This document shows, one piece after another, positions 39,301 through 54,300 of a stretch of 64,000 bases of DNA. Numbering within the stretch: position 1 is the stretch's first letter; every line of letters starts with the position of its first letter. The DNA is taken from contig CP136068.1 of assembly GCA_032622095.1 (NCBI GenBank), positions 52,634,443 to 52,698,442 of the forward strand, in the 5' to 3' direction. The position numbers and the translations under genes were made by a program. The notes beneath the pieces are model-generated. The model ran no database searches, had not been told where the DNA came from, and was given only the letters and a program-made list of their open reading frames with translations. The DNA comes from Siphonodentalium dalli. Lineage: Eukaryota; Mollusca; Scaphopoda; Gadilida; Siphonodentaliidae.

Positions 39301-42300
39301 CTTAATTGTTACTGTAATTGAAAAATATGTTCAAACATGTGAGATATTGCATCTGCATCTCAGTAAAAATGTGTCAATGATACTTTAACCCTTTCAGTGC
39401 CAAGTCCAATTTTTGTATCAATCCATATTTCCTTGATCATTTGAAATATGGGTTGATACAATAATCGGACTTGGCACTTAAAGGGTTAAATATTGGGTGA
39501 TTTTTTATGAAATAAATCACATGGTATCTATCAATGAAATAAATCACATGGTATCTATAATAAATCACATGGTATCTATAATAAATCACATGGTATCTAT
39601 AATAAATCACATGGTATCTATAATAAATCACATGGTATCTATAATAAATCACAGTATCTATAATAAATCACATGGTATCTATAATAAATCACATGGTATC
39701 TATAATAAATCACATGGTATCTATAATAAATCACATGGTATCTGTCAACTAACTTATATGGACATCTGTTCAGGTAATATTGGACAATTGAAATTAATTT
39801 TATTATTAAAGTGTAATTAAACCCAGAGATAATCGATGCAGAGGTGGAATGCTTTGCTGGCGTGTACCCCAGAAATAAAAAATGAAATAGAATTATTTCA
39901 TACATTACAATGTTTTACAAGTACAATGTTTTACAAGTAGCTTGGACGCTAAAATAAAAAAAATATTCAATGTTAATATTCTAAGTGCTCTATGGTCCCT
40001 AAAATTCAATCAAACATGACAATATGAACAAATTGGAAATGATGGTTCATGGCAATAATCCACACCAAGTATTAACAAACTGAAGATAGCCCTTTTCCAA
40101 ATGCTCTATAGCACTCAATAGCATCACTGAAAAGCATTGATTTTTGTTCTTGACATGAAAACCATGAAAACCCCATAGCCCTCAATGTTAATCTTCTGAC
40201 CCCTCGGTGTCCCCTAAAATTCACTAAACCATGACCATATGAACAAATAATTAACTATGTATTATGGCAATGGGAAATCTGGCCATTGAAACTACATGCA
40301 TTAAAACTAATTTTGGCCTAAGAAATGGGAAATTGACTTTGCATAGCCTTTGGTGGGAAGATAAATTTGAATGCAGGATGGTTCCTAAATTATATGAGAG
40401 AGCAAAGGTTAATATATTGAGGTCACAACCTTTAAGTGCATGAGCAAATAAAGTTCCCATATTTATTTAAAAAATTATATGGAAATATTGTATGCAGTAA
40501 TCTGAATGGACCGCTATAAGCAAAGACGGCAGCCATTATCAATTTATTTAAAAAAAAACAAGACTTTGTTCTAAAATGTCTTTTCATGCAAATGTGACCA
40601 TTTTGTTAGGTGATGTGCATTAAAATTCAAGAAGTCATGGGATCACGAAAATCATTTTTCAATTGTTAGTCATACAAAGATGAAATAAAAATATCATGGT
40701 TTTCACTCATGCATTATTCTGGGCTCTGTTAATTGATTGACCTTAAATTAAAACATCCCATCGCCTGTGTGTGTAATCAACCAATAACATGGTTTCATTA
40801 TATCTTACCACATCATCAAGGGAGACCTTCAAACAAGTCATGAACATTTGATAGATTTATGAAAGGATGCAATTTGATTCTAATGATAAAATCGGGCGAA
40901 ATGTAAATAACAAAGTTCAGAATCCTGGGCAAGGAAGTCTTATTTCCAAATATTGTTCATTCATAAATAGTCAGAACACAGTCTTAACCCTTTCAGTGCC
41001 AAGTGCGATTTTTGTATCAACCCATATTTCCTTGATCATTTTTCAAATTTATTGATTATAATAATGTGATACATTGATTGAAAGAGCTCTTTCCATCAAT
41101 GTATCACATTATTATAATCAATAAATTTGAAAAATGATCAAGGAAATATGGGTTGATACAAAAATCGCACTTGGCACTGAAAGGGTTAAGCAACAATCTT
41201 TTATCGAATGAGCTGCGGATGGCACAAAGGATATATTTCACTGAAGCGGAGCTAGAGAGAAATGTGATGATGAGCCGTCCACAAAGAGTTCAATAAAAGA
41301 TTATAGATTATAAAGCACATTGTGTTCTGAATTTATTCCACACCTTTGTCTGTGACTACCATTGATATACATGTATAACTAACTTCATTGTGGTTTAAGT
41401 CTGATGCGTTGACTTTATGTATGTCGTCACTCTTGGCAAGAACAACAACTCAAAGTAGTTTCGGCTTGTATTCTACCAGTGGTATACAACATGTATTCAA
41501 TGGCTGGGATTCCGTTGAATACATGTGTCTCATGTCAACGGGTGTGGAATAATACTTTATCCAGCAAAGTATTAATCTGTAACCTATAGTTGAAATATTT
41601 GAGATTCTGACTATGTTGTGCTCTATATTTAATTCATACCATTTTATCCGATACAGTGCTAAGTTTCATCGATATATATAAATATTAAATATTCTTACAA
41701 TAATTTAGATTTAAGTCTCATAAAAATTGTCTAGTGGAAACAGACAGTAGATATACAGTATTGCCCAAAGTAATTGACCACTTAACCACAGCAGAATTAT
41801 GAGTAATTTTTCAGAATTTAGTCGGAAATATGGCTTGTTGCCATTCATAGGAAAGCTCTTGGCGAGAGCTTTCCGATGAATGGCAACAAGCCATATTTCC
41901 GACTAAATCCTGAAAAATTACCCATAATTCTGCTGTGGTTTAAGTGGTCAATTACTTTGGGCATTACTGTAATTTATGTATTATTCATTGTGATTTTGAC
42001 AAGTACTTCCTGCTGGTATTCAACATGTGGTAGATGGTGGTGATTCCATTAGTTTAAACAGTATTTATTTTTCCCTCTATGGACATTCAGATAAATAATT
42101 ACAAAAGGTACACATTTAGAAGAAATATGGGATTAGGCAACAAGCCATATGCTTATTTGAAGCCGTCTCCCTTGACAATAGCGTTGCCCTACTTGACTGC
42201 AAGTCAAGTAGGGGTAAATAATATAAGCATAAAAAGATCCATAGAAAAGAAGAAATATGAGGTGGAGGCAAGACAGGGACAGAAGATAATGTCAGAATTT

Positions 42301-45300
42301 AGAAAGAAGATCAGAAAGTACAGAGTGTGAAGTTTAATTATATATCTGAACATGCATATAATTAATTTCAAATAAACCAAAAAGATATATAATATCTAAT
42401 TTCAAGGAAATAAAAAGTATTTATACATAATATATGAATGAAAAAATAACCATGTGAAAATAACCATGTGAACACCTGCAGTGGCCCGACGATCAATGTT
42501 GGAGAGATCAAGAGATTCCATTGAGTAAATGTGCTTCACAGATTGTGTATGCGTGTGCGAGTGATGAGCATCAAGTTTATTTTCTATATGTTCTTCATCT
42601 GTTTGTGATTTTGATCCTATTTACAAGCCATGTTACTTAATGCATTTTGTATATGACCACAAATGTAAATAATGTTTATATTAAACAATAGCTAATAATG
42701 AAACAAAAATGCATTCCAAAGCGTGACATAAAGTGGCAACGTCACATTTGCAGACATAAGTTTGTTTCATTGGAATAAATTGCATATAAAGTCACAAAAA
42801 TGAAGCCAATTCTTGTATAAAGAAGATTCACAAGTACATTAAACTTGAGATATTCAAGAAGTTCATCTACTGATATGAATTGAAGTTAGAAAACAACTGA
42901 ACATCAATAGTTAAAAATCAATGTTCATCAAATTAAATTTAAGAACCTTGTGTAATAACCAACTTTAGAACAGTCAGTGGTGATTGAATGTGGAAACAGT
43001 CCTTTTTTTGTATCTAACAAGAGCATTGTTAAGGCATGGCAAAATACGCCGGTGGCTATACCAACAAAGGGCCATAACTCTGGTTAAAAATGGCGAGCAG
43101 AACAAACATTTGAACTTGACCTGTTTTTGGGGCTAGTAAACTCACATACCAAAATTTCATTCCATTCAGTTAAGACTATCTAAAGTTATTATCTGGAAAC
43201 CAAAGGCGAATTGACGGACAGACCAAAAATATAACACATCCCATTTTTTTTAAATGGACATTATATTCTCCCATTCAGCTATAAAAGAATCAATACATTT
43301 GAATTGTCTATTATTCATCTAGATGGGTGTTCGGGAAAATAAAATCAGATGACAGACATACAAATAGATAATACAAATGTAGAAGGTTTCATATTCTTTG
43401 GTGGGAATGACAATAATTTCAACAAACAACGTAAGGTCGTTTTTTTTAACTTATTATCTGAAAATTTCCAAAGGGAACTACTCCTCAATGACTGTTTAGT
43501 AAGGGTTAGTTTCCTAATTAAATGTCACCTTTGTGCTGTCTGTGTCTGACTTGTCCTGTATGGTACCATTTCTTGTTGCCTTGTCATATTCTTTTTCATT
43601 CTTTTTGTAAGCAACACAATGGAAAGAAAATATTTCAGATTAATCATAATGTTCACATAAACTCTAACAAAACTCATTCAGTATTCATTCAAAGAAAACA
43701 TAAACTCTAACAACGCTCATTCAGTATTCATTCAAAGAAACATAAAGTCTAATACGCTCATTCAGTATTCATTTAAAGTAACATAACATAAAGTCTAACA
43801 ACGCTCATTCAGTATTCATTCAAAGTAACATAACATAAACTCTAACAACACTCATTCAGTATTCATTCAAAGAAACATAACATAAACTCTAACAACGCTC
43901 ATTCAGTATTCATTCAAAGTAACATAACATAAAGTCTAACAACGCTCATTCAGTATTCATTCAAAGAAACATAACATAAACTCTAACGCTCATTTAGTAT
44001 TCATTCAAAGCAAAATAACATAAAGTCTAACAACGCTCATTCAGTATTCATTCAAAGAAACATAAACTATAACAACGCTCATTCAGTATTCATTCAAAGA
44101 AACATAAAGTCTAATACGCTCATTCAGTATTCATTCAAAGAAACATAACATAAAGTCAAACAACGCTCATTCAGTATTCATTCAAAGAAACATAACATAA
44201 AGTCAAACAACGCTCATTCAGTATTCCTTCAAAGCAACATAACAAATAACAGTGCCACACCGGTAGCAAGACACATGATCATTACCAGATGATATAGTCA
44301 TGTGGCCGCGCGCTTACCTAAAATGTCGGGAAATGTATCTACCGGATATTGAATTACTCTCTGCGAAATGGCTATTTTAAATAAGTATTATTACTATTAT
44401 GAAGAAAACAATTATACATTTTCCACAAAATAATTTCCTTAACATGAGTGCATATAGATACCCTTGTTAGTGAGCATCACCTGGTATAAACACATTTGGA
44501 CTACATATAAACTCGACTGGTGAATATGAGTCATAATGTTTGCAACTCAGACTGTGTATAGGCCATTATATATATCAATAGACAGAACACAACGAGCATC
44601 TTAATCGAGAATCTGTTATCGAATGAGTTGCGGATGGCGCAAGAATATATCTAACTACTACTGTAAAAGTGCATTAATTCATAGTGGTCCATAGTGAAAA
44701 AATGTTATCTTTGAAACTATCACGGTTGCCATTTTGAGAATGTCATGCAACTCTATTGACCCAATTTACATTCAAAGCCTCAGGAATTATGTTATGAGAA
44801 GAGAGTGACTTTAACCTAGGTTATGTCTGTTTATGTAATATAATCCCGTTGTTGACATTCTCAACAGTCGTCAACAAAAGCTTGGACACTTGACATGCTA
44901 ATTAATTATATATTGCGGAGGCGCAATTTCCAACGGATCGCCAAGGTGTCTGCACTTCTATTAGATGGACTTGATTGTTATTATTGGGGGATTGGAGACA
45001 ACAGTTAGTACCGGCAGACACACGAATTTACGAACCCATGAAAAAGTCATAAATGGCTGAACCACAAAAATTGATACCAACAAATTTAATGCCAGTCATA
45101 GTTGTATGCGCTGTCTGCAACGAGTTCGATAACAGATTCGAGATTATGAAGCTAGTTGTGTTCTGTATCTATTATGCACCATTAAACCAGATAAGTTCAA
45201 TCCATGACAGTCACCTTCATTGATACTATGGCTACCTTTATTGTGATTTAACTCATTGACGTAATGTAAGTCATCTTTCTTGGCGACAATGTCAACAAGA

Positions 45301-48300
45301 ATAGTTCTGGCTTGTATTCCACTAGAGGTATACAATACTATGTATTCAATGGCTGGGATTCAGTAGAATACATGTGCCTTACATTAATGGGTGTGGAATA
45401 AATAAACATAATCCATTTTATCATCCAGGATCTATGAAGGGCCCTTACTCTACCAGGCCGAACATATCCAGGATCTATGAAGGGCCCTTACTCTACCAGG
45501 CCGAACATATCCAGGATCTATGAAGGGCCCTTACTCTACCAGGCCGAACATATCCAGGATCTATGAAGGGCCCTTACTCTACCAGGTCGAACATATTGTC
45601 AGTTCTCTAAATGTGGGTGCTTCATTTACTAAATGAATTCTCCCATAAGTTTAAAAAATATATACATTGGAACGCTCTACATTGATCTGCAGAGACAATG
45701 TCAGGAGGTGAGCTGGACACAAAAAACACATAATTAAACTTACAATCCTTTCATCTTGAGTCAAACATCCAACTTCTTTTGGGTCTGTAAGTAGACAATA
45801 ACATAGCTAATGATTTTCACTGATATTATTCTGTTGCATGTATTAAACTTTTAACATCAGAAAGTGTCAATAATAAACATTATATGACCATTAATTTCCT
45901 CCTGATACCACAATAGTAAATATTTACAAGAGGAGTTAATAAATTGTGATGTCTACCCATTTTTCCGATAAAAAGGAAAGATTGGTTAATAACAACATTA
46001 CGTAATGTCATTGTCTTTCAAATAGGTACAGTGTGCTTGCTTCCTGTGTCTTCCAACACTATCCAATCAAATTTCCTGTATCTAACATGTGGATAGCAAG
46101 CACTATTGCTTAAAAATTTGTTGGTTTGGTTTGATTTGCAGAAAATATAAGTAGGGATCAAACAAGAAGTTGCACCTCAGGTGCTGGCATACCTCTACGG
46201 TGCCAAATTGAAACCTGGGTAGGACGAAACCCAAATTAAAAATAAATAAAGAAAGATAGCTGTAGAATGGAAAATGGAAACAATGTCATCAGGAACTCTT
46301 TTGAAACCAGTCATGATGGTGAACCTCATACCAAATTTCATTCAGACCAATAACCCACAGCAAAGGTATATGTGAGAACAGACAGATAAACCGAGATATC
46401 CAGATAAACAAAGAATGATAACTCTAAAATGCAGTCATGATGGTGAACATCCACACCAAATTTCATTGAGACCCAATAACCTACGGCTAAGATATATGTG
46501 ATGACAGACAAAAAAAACCAAGATTTCGAGATAAACAGAGAATGATAACTTTAAAATGCGAACGTCATTTCCCTCTTTTTTAAAAGCAGTCATGATGGTG
46601 AACTTCCACACCAAATTTAATGCAGACCGATAACACATGTCTGCGATATACATTCAGATGGATGGACGGATGGACAGACAGATGGGCCAAATCAATCCAG
46701 TATACCCCCCATATTTCTTTGGAAAGTGGGGGTATAATTATAATGTTTTACTTAACCCTTACAAAACTCAAGCTTCCTGAAATGTTTTGAAAACCCTGTG
46801 CCAATTCATTATCTTATATATGTGAGTTTCCCGCAGAGAGCCTCGCATATTAAAGAGAATGCATTGGCCTAACAATATTTACCTTGACCGTGTAAGCCAG
46901 TGCATCCTCTTATATATGTGAGGCTCCTTATGGGAAACTCGTATATATAAGAGAATGCACTGGCATAGGTCTTTAAAGCAGCACCAGTGCAGCTCCCAAT
47001 CATGAAATGGTTATATAATAAATGGACCTGGCTAGATCTTAACTATTTTTTTGTCAAAGTTCAATTAAAATACATTACAATGATTAACATACCTTTAGAA
47101 CTCGCACTTACCAGGTACCAAGAACAGGAATGCTAGGACACCAACTGATGACATAATAATTCCCGGAACCACGAAGGACCAGCCCCATGCTCCGGATACC
47201 CAAATTCCAGCGATGACAGATCCAAGTATGTTACCAACAGACGTGTGCGAGTTCCACACACCCATTATAAGACCTCTCCTGGAAGGAATGAAAGGTGGTT
47301 TATCATCTTTACTTTTTAATGACGGTGTGCTGGGTTGATGACGTTATGCCATGTTCCAGTGGAAAAATATAGTAGGAATACTTTAAAAGGATCATGGATT
47401 TAGTAATGATAAAATGACATGGATTTAGTAATGATAAAATGACATGGATTTAGTAATGATAAAATGACATGGATTTAGTAATGATAAGATGACATGGATT
47501 TAGTAATGATAAAATGACATGGATTTAGTAATGATAAAATGACATGGATTTAGTAATGATAAAATGACATGGATTTAGTAATGACAAAATGACATGGATT
47601 TAGTAATGATAAAATGACATGGATTTAGTAATGATAAGATGACATGGATTTAGTAAGGATAAAATGACATGGATTTAGTAATGATAAAATGACATGGATT
47701 TTAGTAATGATAAAATGACATGGATTTACTAATGATAAAATGACATGGATTTAGTAATGATAAAATGACATGGATTTAGTAATGAAAAAATGACATGGAT
47801 TTAGTAATGATAAAATGACATGGATTTAGTAATGATAAAATGACATGGATTTAGTAATGATAAAATGACATGGATTTAGTAATGATAAAATGACATGGAT
47901 TTAGTAATGATAAAATGACATGGATTTATTAATGATAAAATGACATGGATTTATTAATGATAAAATGACATGGATTTAGTAATGATAAAATGACATGGAT
48001 TTAGTAATGATAAAATGACATGGATTTAGTAATGATAAGATGACATGGATTTAGTAATGATAAAATGACATGGATTTAGTAATGATAAAATGACATGGAT
48101 TTAGTAATGATAAGATGACATGGATTTAGTAATGATAAAATGACATGGATTTAGTAATGATAAAATGACATGGATTTAGTAATGATAAAATGACATGGAT
48201 TTAGTAATGATAAAATGACATGGATTTAGTAATGATAAAATGACATGGATTTAGTAATGATAAAATGACATGGATTTAGTAATGATAAAATGACATGGAT

Positions 48301-51300
48301 TTAGTAATGATAAAATTACATGGATTTAGTAATGATAAAACGACATGGATTTAGTAATGATAAAATGACATGGATTTAGTAATGATAAAATGACATGGAT
48401 TTAGTAATGAGAAATGGACATGGATTTAGTAATGATAAAATGACATGGATTTAGTAATGATAAAATGACATGGATTTAGTAATGATAAAATGACATGGAT
48501 TTAGTAATGATAAAATGACATGGATTTAGTAATGAGAAATGGACATGGATTTAGTAATGATAAAATGACATGGATTTAGTAATGATAAAATGACATGGAT
48601 TTAGTAATGATAAAATGACATGGATTTAGTAATGATAAAATGACATGGATTTAGTAATGATAAAATGACATGGATTTAGTAATGATAAAATGACATGGAT
48701 TTAGTAATGATAAAATGACATGGATTTAGTAATGATAAAATGACATGGATTTAGTAATGATAAAATGACATGGATTTAGTAATGATAAAATGACATGGAT
48801 TTAGTAATGATAAAATGACATGGATTTAGTAATGATAAAATGACATGGATTTAGTAATGATAAAATGACATGGATTTAGTAATGATAAGATGACATGGAT
48901 TTAGTAATGATCAAATGACATGGATTTAGTAATGATAAAATGACATGGATTTAGTAATGATAAGATGACATGGATTTAGTAATGATAAAATTACATGGAT
49001 TTAGTAATGATAAAATGACATGGATTTAGTAATGATAAAATGACATGGATTTAGTAATGATAAAATGACATGGATTTAGTAATGATAAAATGACATGGAT
49101 TTAGTAATGATAAAATGACATGGATTTAGTAATGATAAAATGACATGGATTTAGTAATGATAAAATGACATGGATTTAGTAATGATAAAATGACATGGAT
49201 TTAGTAATGATAAAATGACATGGATTTAGTAATGATAAAATGACATGGATTTAGTAATGATAAAATGACATGGATTTAGTAATGATAAAATGACATGGAT
49301 TTAGTAATGATAAAATGACATGGATTTAGTAATGATAAAATGACATGGATTTAATAATGAGAAATGGACATGGATTTAGTAATGATAAAATGACATGGAT
49401 TTAGTAATGATAAAATGACATGGATTTAGTAATGATAAAATGACATGGATTTAGTAATGATAAAATGACATGGATTTAGTAATGATAAAATGACATGGAT
49501 TTAGTAATGATAAAATGACATGGATTTAGTAATGATAAAATGACATGGATTTAGTAATGATAAAATGACATGGATTTAGTAATGATAAAATGACATGGAT
49601 TTAGTAATGATAAAATGACATGGATTTAGAAATGATAAAATGACATGGATTTAGAAATGATAAATGATCATGGATTTAGTAAATGATAAATTTATGATCA
49701 TGGATTTAGTAATGAGAAATGGACATGGATTTAGTAATGATAAAATGACATGGATTTAGTAATGATAAAATGACATGGATTTAGTAATGATAAAATGACA
49801 TGGATTTAGTAATGATAAAATGACATGGATTTAGTAATGATAAAATGACATGGATTTAGTAATGATAAAATGACATGGATTTAGTAATGATAAAATGACA
49901 TGGATTTAGTAATGATAAAATGACATGGATTTAGTAATGATAAAATGACATGGATTTAGTAATGATAAAATGACATGGATTTAGTAATGATAAAATGACA
50001 TGGATTTAGTAATGATAAAATGACATGGATTTAGTAATGATAAAATGACATGGATTTAGTAAATGATAAAATGACATGGATTTAGTAATGATAAAATGAC
50101 ATGGATTTAGTAATGATAAAATGACATGGATTTAGTAATGATAAAATGACATGGATTTAGTAATGATAAAATGACATGGATTTAGTAATGATAAAATGAC
50201 ATGGATTTAGTAATGATAAAATGACATGGATTTAGTAATGATAAAATGACATGGATTTAGTAATGATAAAATGACATGGATTTAGTAATGATAAAATGAC
50301 ATGGATTTAATAATGAGAAATGGATATGGATTTAGTAATGATAAAATGACATGGATTTAGTAATGATAAAATGACATGGATTTAGTAATGATAAAATGAC
50401 ATGGATTTAGTAATGATAAAATGACATGGATTTAGTAATGATAAAATGACATGGATTTAGTAATGATAAAATGACATGGATTTAGTAATGATAAAATGAC
50501 ATGGATTTAGTAATGATAAAATGACATGGATTTAGAAATGATAAATGATCATGGATTTAGTAAATGATAAATTTATGATCATGGATTTAGTAATGAGAAA
50601 TGGACATGGATTTAGTAATGATAAAATGACATGGATTTAGTAATGATAAAATGACATGGATTTAGTAATGATAAAATGACATGGATTTAGTAATGATAAA
50701 ATGACATGGATTTAGTAATGATAAAATGACATGGATTTAGTAATGATAAAATGACATGGATTTAGTAATGATAAAATGACATGGATTTAGTAATGATAAA
50801 ATGACATGGATTTAGTAATGATAAAATGACATGGATTTAGTAATGATAAAATGACATGGATTTAGTAATGATAAAATGACATGGATTTAGTAATGATAAA
50901 ATGACATGGATTTAGTAATGATAAAATGACATGGATTTAGTAAATGATAAAATGACATGGATTTAGTAAATGATAAAATGACATGGATTTAGTAATGATA
51001 AAATGACATGGATTTAGTAATGATAAAATGACATGGATTTAGTAATGATAAAATGACATGGATTTAGTAATGATAAAATGACATGGATTTAGTAATGAGA
51101 AATGGACATGGATTTAGTAATGATAAAATAACATGGATTTAGTAATGATAAAATGACATGGATTTAGTAATGATAAAATGACATGGATTTAGTAATGATA
51201 AAATGACATGGATTTAGTAATGATAAAATGACATGGATTTAGTAAATGATAAATTTATGATCATGGATTTAGTAATGAGAAATGGACATGGATTTAGTAA

Positions 51301-54300
51301 TGATAAAATGACATGGTTTTAGTAATGATAAAATGACATGGATTTAGTAAATGATAAATTTATGATCATGGATTTAGTAATGAGAAATGGACATGGATTT
51401 AGTAATGATAAAATGACATGGATTTAGTAATGATAAAATGACATGGATTTAGTAATGATAAAATGACATGGATTTAGTAAATGATAAATTTATGATCATG
51501 GATTTAGTAATGAGAAATGGACATGGATTTAGTAATGATAAAATGACATGGATTTAGTAATGATAAAATGACATGGCTTTAGTAATGATACGAGAGGCCG
51601 ATCACGATCGGCAGATGTTTAACCCATACCTTGGCGACAGCGATGAGCTATTTTCATATATCCTTACCCCATCCTTTTCATGAGTGCAAAACTTTAAACA
51701 ATTCACACCTTACTATTAATTCACAAGTGAAATCACACTTATTGGGCACCTTGCTCACATTAACACAATGTTAACAGACGTGGCTTTGATTTCAACCTAT
51801 TAGTGACTCCAACACAGATACATGTATGTCTTATAGAGTTATAAGTCTAATTAAGCTCAAAACATAGTCGGAGAGAAGCACCATAGCTGTTAAATATCAA
51901 ATAGTTAAGAAATTAGGTAGATAAACATCATAGCAACTCAATTTATCTATTTATTACATTGGAACATGAGACATTACATATTGTGTGGGTTTTTTTATTA
52001 TCATTGCTATTTTTTTGTTTATAATATCTTGTGTCAGCTGCATATTAAAAATTCATAGCAACCTATTAATATTTCACCACTAAAAAACAATCAATACCTG
52101 ATCAACTATAGAAGTGAGGGATGTATAGACCTGGATATAAAATATGATTGCTAATGATTGGATATAAATGTTAATTTTCTTGTAAGTTGATCATTAGAAA
52201 GATATGTTTGTGAACAGTTTAAATATAATTCAAGTTAAGGTTAATATTATCACAACCATTCGATCGAAACCAAAATCTATACAGGTGAAGAATGTGTCAT
52301 GATTATCACAGATGTGATTATTTATAGAGTAATCATGCAAAAAATATTTAGCTATCACATTGTGTCAACAGGATTGGTGAAGGATGTTAATATATTTAAG
52401 CAAATAAACCAAATGACCCTCACTATGCAGGTTAGAGGTGTGTTATCATAAACTGTGCCAGAACTATAAACATAATCAATGGAAATATTTGAGTTATCAA
52501 ATTGGATAGTATGGGGTTAATCTTACCCAAACTAATGAACTGATAAACACAGAGTAGTCAACAAAAAGCATGTCATTGGATTTAGAAACCCATACAATAA
52601 GTCAGTCTCAAGAATCCCAGCACTGTTAATATTATCCTGTAGCCCAAATGCAATTGAGGGAATTTCAAAATAAGACATATCCTCTAATGATGAATTTCAA
52701 TTGGTCATTTCTTGAAACACTGACTGAACCTGGCTCAAAGTTAAAGTGATAATTTAATATATGTCTATCAGATAATATGAGTCAATCGAATGGGTTAATT
52801 TTAATCCCAAATCCATGCAAATTAAAAGTGGATCACCATCAACATGTACATAGAATAGGAGAATGATCAAATAAAAAACATCAGAAGACCATATGATGTG
52901 TGCAGAGGGTTAATAATTTTCAATGACATCATATGATGGAACTAAGGAATGCTGTATTAATTATTTTCTAAGTTATAACAACAGTGTCTCTGTAAACAAT
53001 AATGCCATGAACTGCATGGTTTCAACAGAGAACAGAACTGGAATAAAGAGTCTAACATCAATCAAAGTTGACAGATGTTTATATTAAGTCTGCAGCCACC
53101 AGTGGAACTATCAGGTCACTGTGTCCAAAGCAATAAATTATCTCCTTCCAATAACACAAGTGTGTGTTGTGTCTTGTTCCATTCAAATTTAATAGTGCAT
53201 GGAAAAGATGTATGAATTATAAAGGGCCATAACTCTGTTAATATATACCGGATCAAACCCATATTAGCACTTGATCTGTATTTAGGGGTCAGAAATTCAT
53301 ATACCAAAATTGGTGTCGATAAGATGAAAAATGTTTGAGTCATCCTGGCTTGGATGAATTATATTTAAAAACAAGAGCATCGCTAGGGCGTGGCAAAATA
53401 CGCCCTTTAGCCATTTCGAATTGTACTATCGCAAAATAAGATAATACTTTGAGCTTACATTTGAAGAAAATCTGATATACCCCTAATTTCAATGCCAAAA
53501 TGTGGTCAAATTCTAAGTCGAAAAAATGGCCATAACTCATGTAAAAATAATTAGACAGAACCTATATTAAAACTTGGTCTGTAGTTTTAGCTGGGAAATA
53601 CACATACCAGCTTTGGTTCAGCTCAAATAATCAAAACTGGAGTTATCGGTCGGAAACCAAAATGTTATGAAATTGGTCAAATTCTAAGTTGAAAAAGGGC
53701 CGTAACTCATGTAAAAATAACTGGACGGAACCCATATTTGAACTTGGCCTGTATCTTTAGCTGGGAAATACACACACCAACTTTGGTTCAGATCAAATAA
53801 TCCAAACTGGAGTTAAACCAAAAATGTTAACAGACGGTCAAATTCTAAGTCGAAAAAGGGCCGTAACTCATGTAAAAATAATTGGACGGAACCCATATTC
53901 GAACTTGGCCTGTATCTTTAGCTGGGAAATACACATACCAACTTTGGTTCAGATCAAATAATCCAAACTGGAGTTAACGGTCGGAAACCAAAAATGTTAA
54001 ATGACGTCAAATTCTAAGTCGAAAAAGGGCCGTAACTCATGTAAAAATATTTGGACGGAACCTATATTTGAACTTGGCCTGTGTCTTTAGCTGGGAAATA
54101 CACATACCAACTTTGGTTCAGATCAAATAATCCAAACTGGAGTTATCGATCGGAAACCAAAAATGTTAACGGACGGACGGACAGACAGACGGACAGACGG
54201 ACGGACGGACGGACGTACCAACAAATGGGTAGATATGTGGCTTCGACCTATGTGGCTAGAAATGGTAATGTGGCTTTAGTTTTTATGTGGCTTCTCAAGT

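Noticed and set aside
39497-39820. 107-codon frame of NHMVSII repeats
   Set aside because: Product of the 21-bp tandem repeat; open on both strands for trivial reasons.
42079-42330. Plus-strand 83-codon frame ending in a Lys-rich tail
   Set aside because: No domain, no promoter or splice support, and it crosses a local palindrome.
47392-51596. Centromeric or telomeric satellite
   Set aside because: The array lies inside an intron, starts by the exon d donor, and is not a telomere unit.
54172-54215. Regulatory or coding (ggacggac)n tract
   Set aside because: It is the simple-sequence tail of a dispersed repeat that also ends in gacgg-type tails at 30.1, 43.2 and 54.7 kb.
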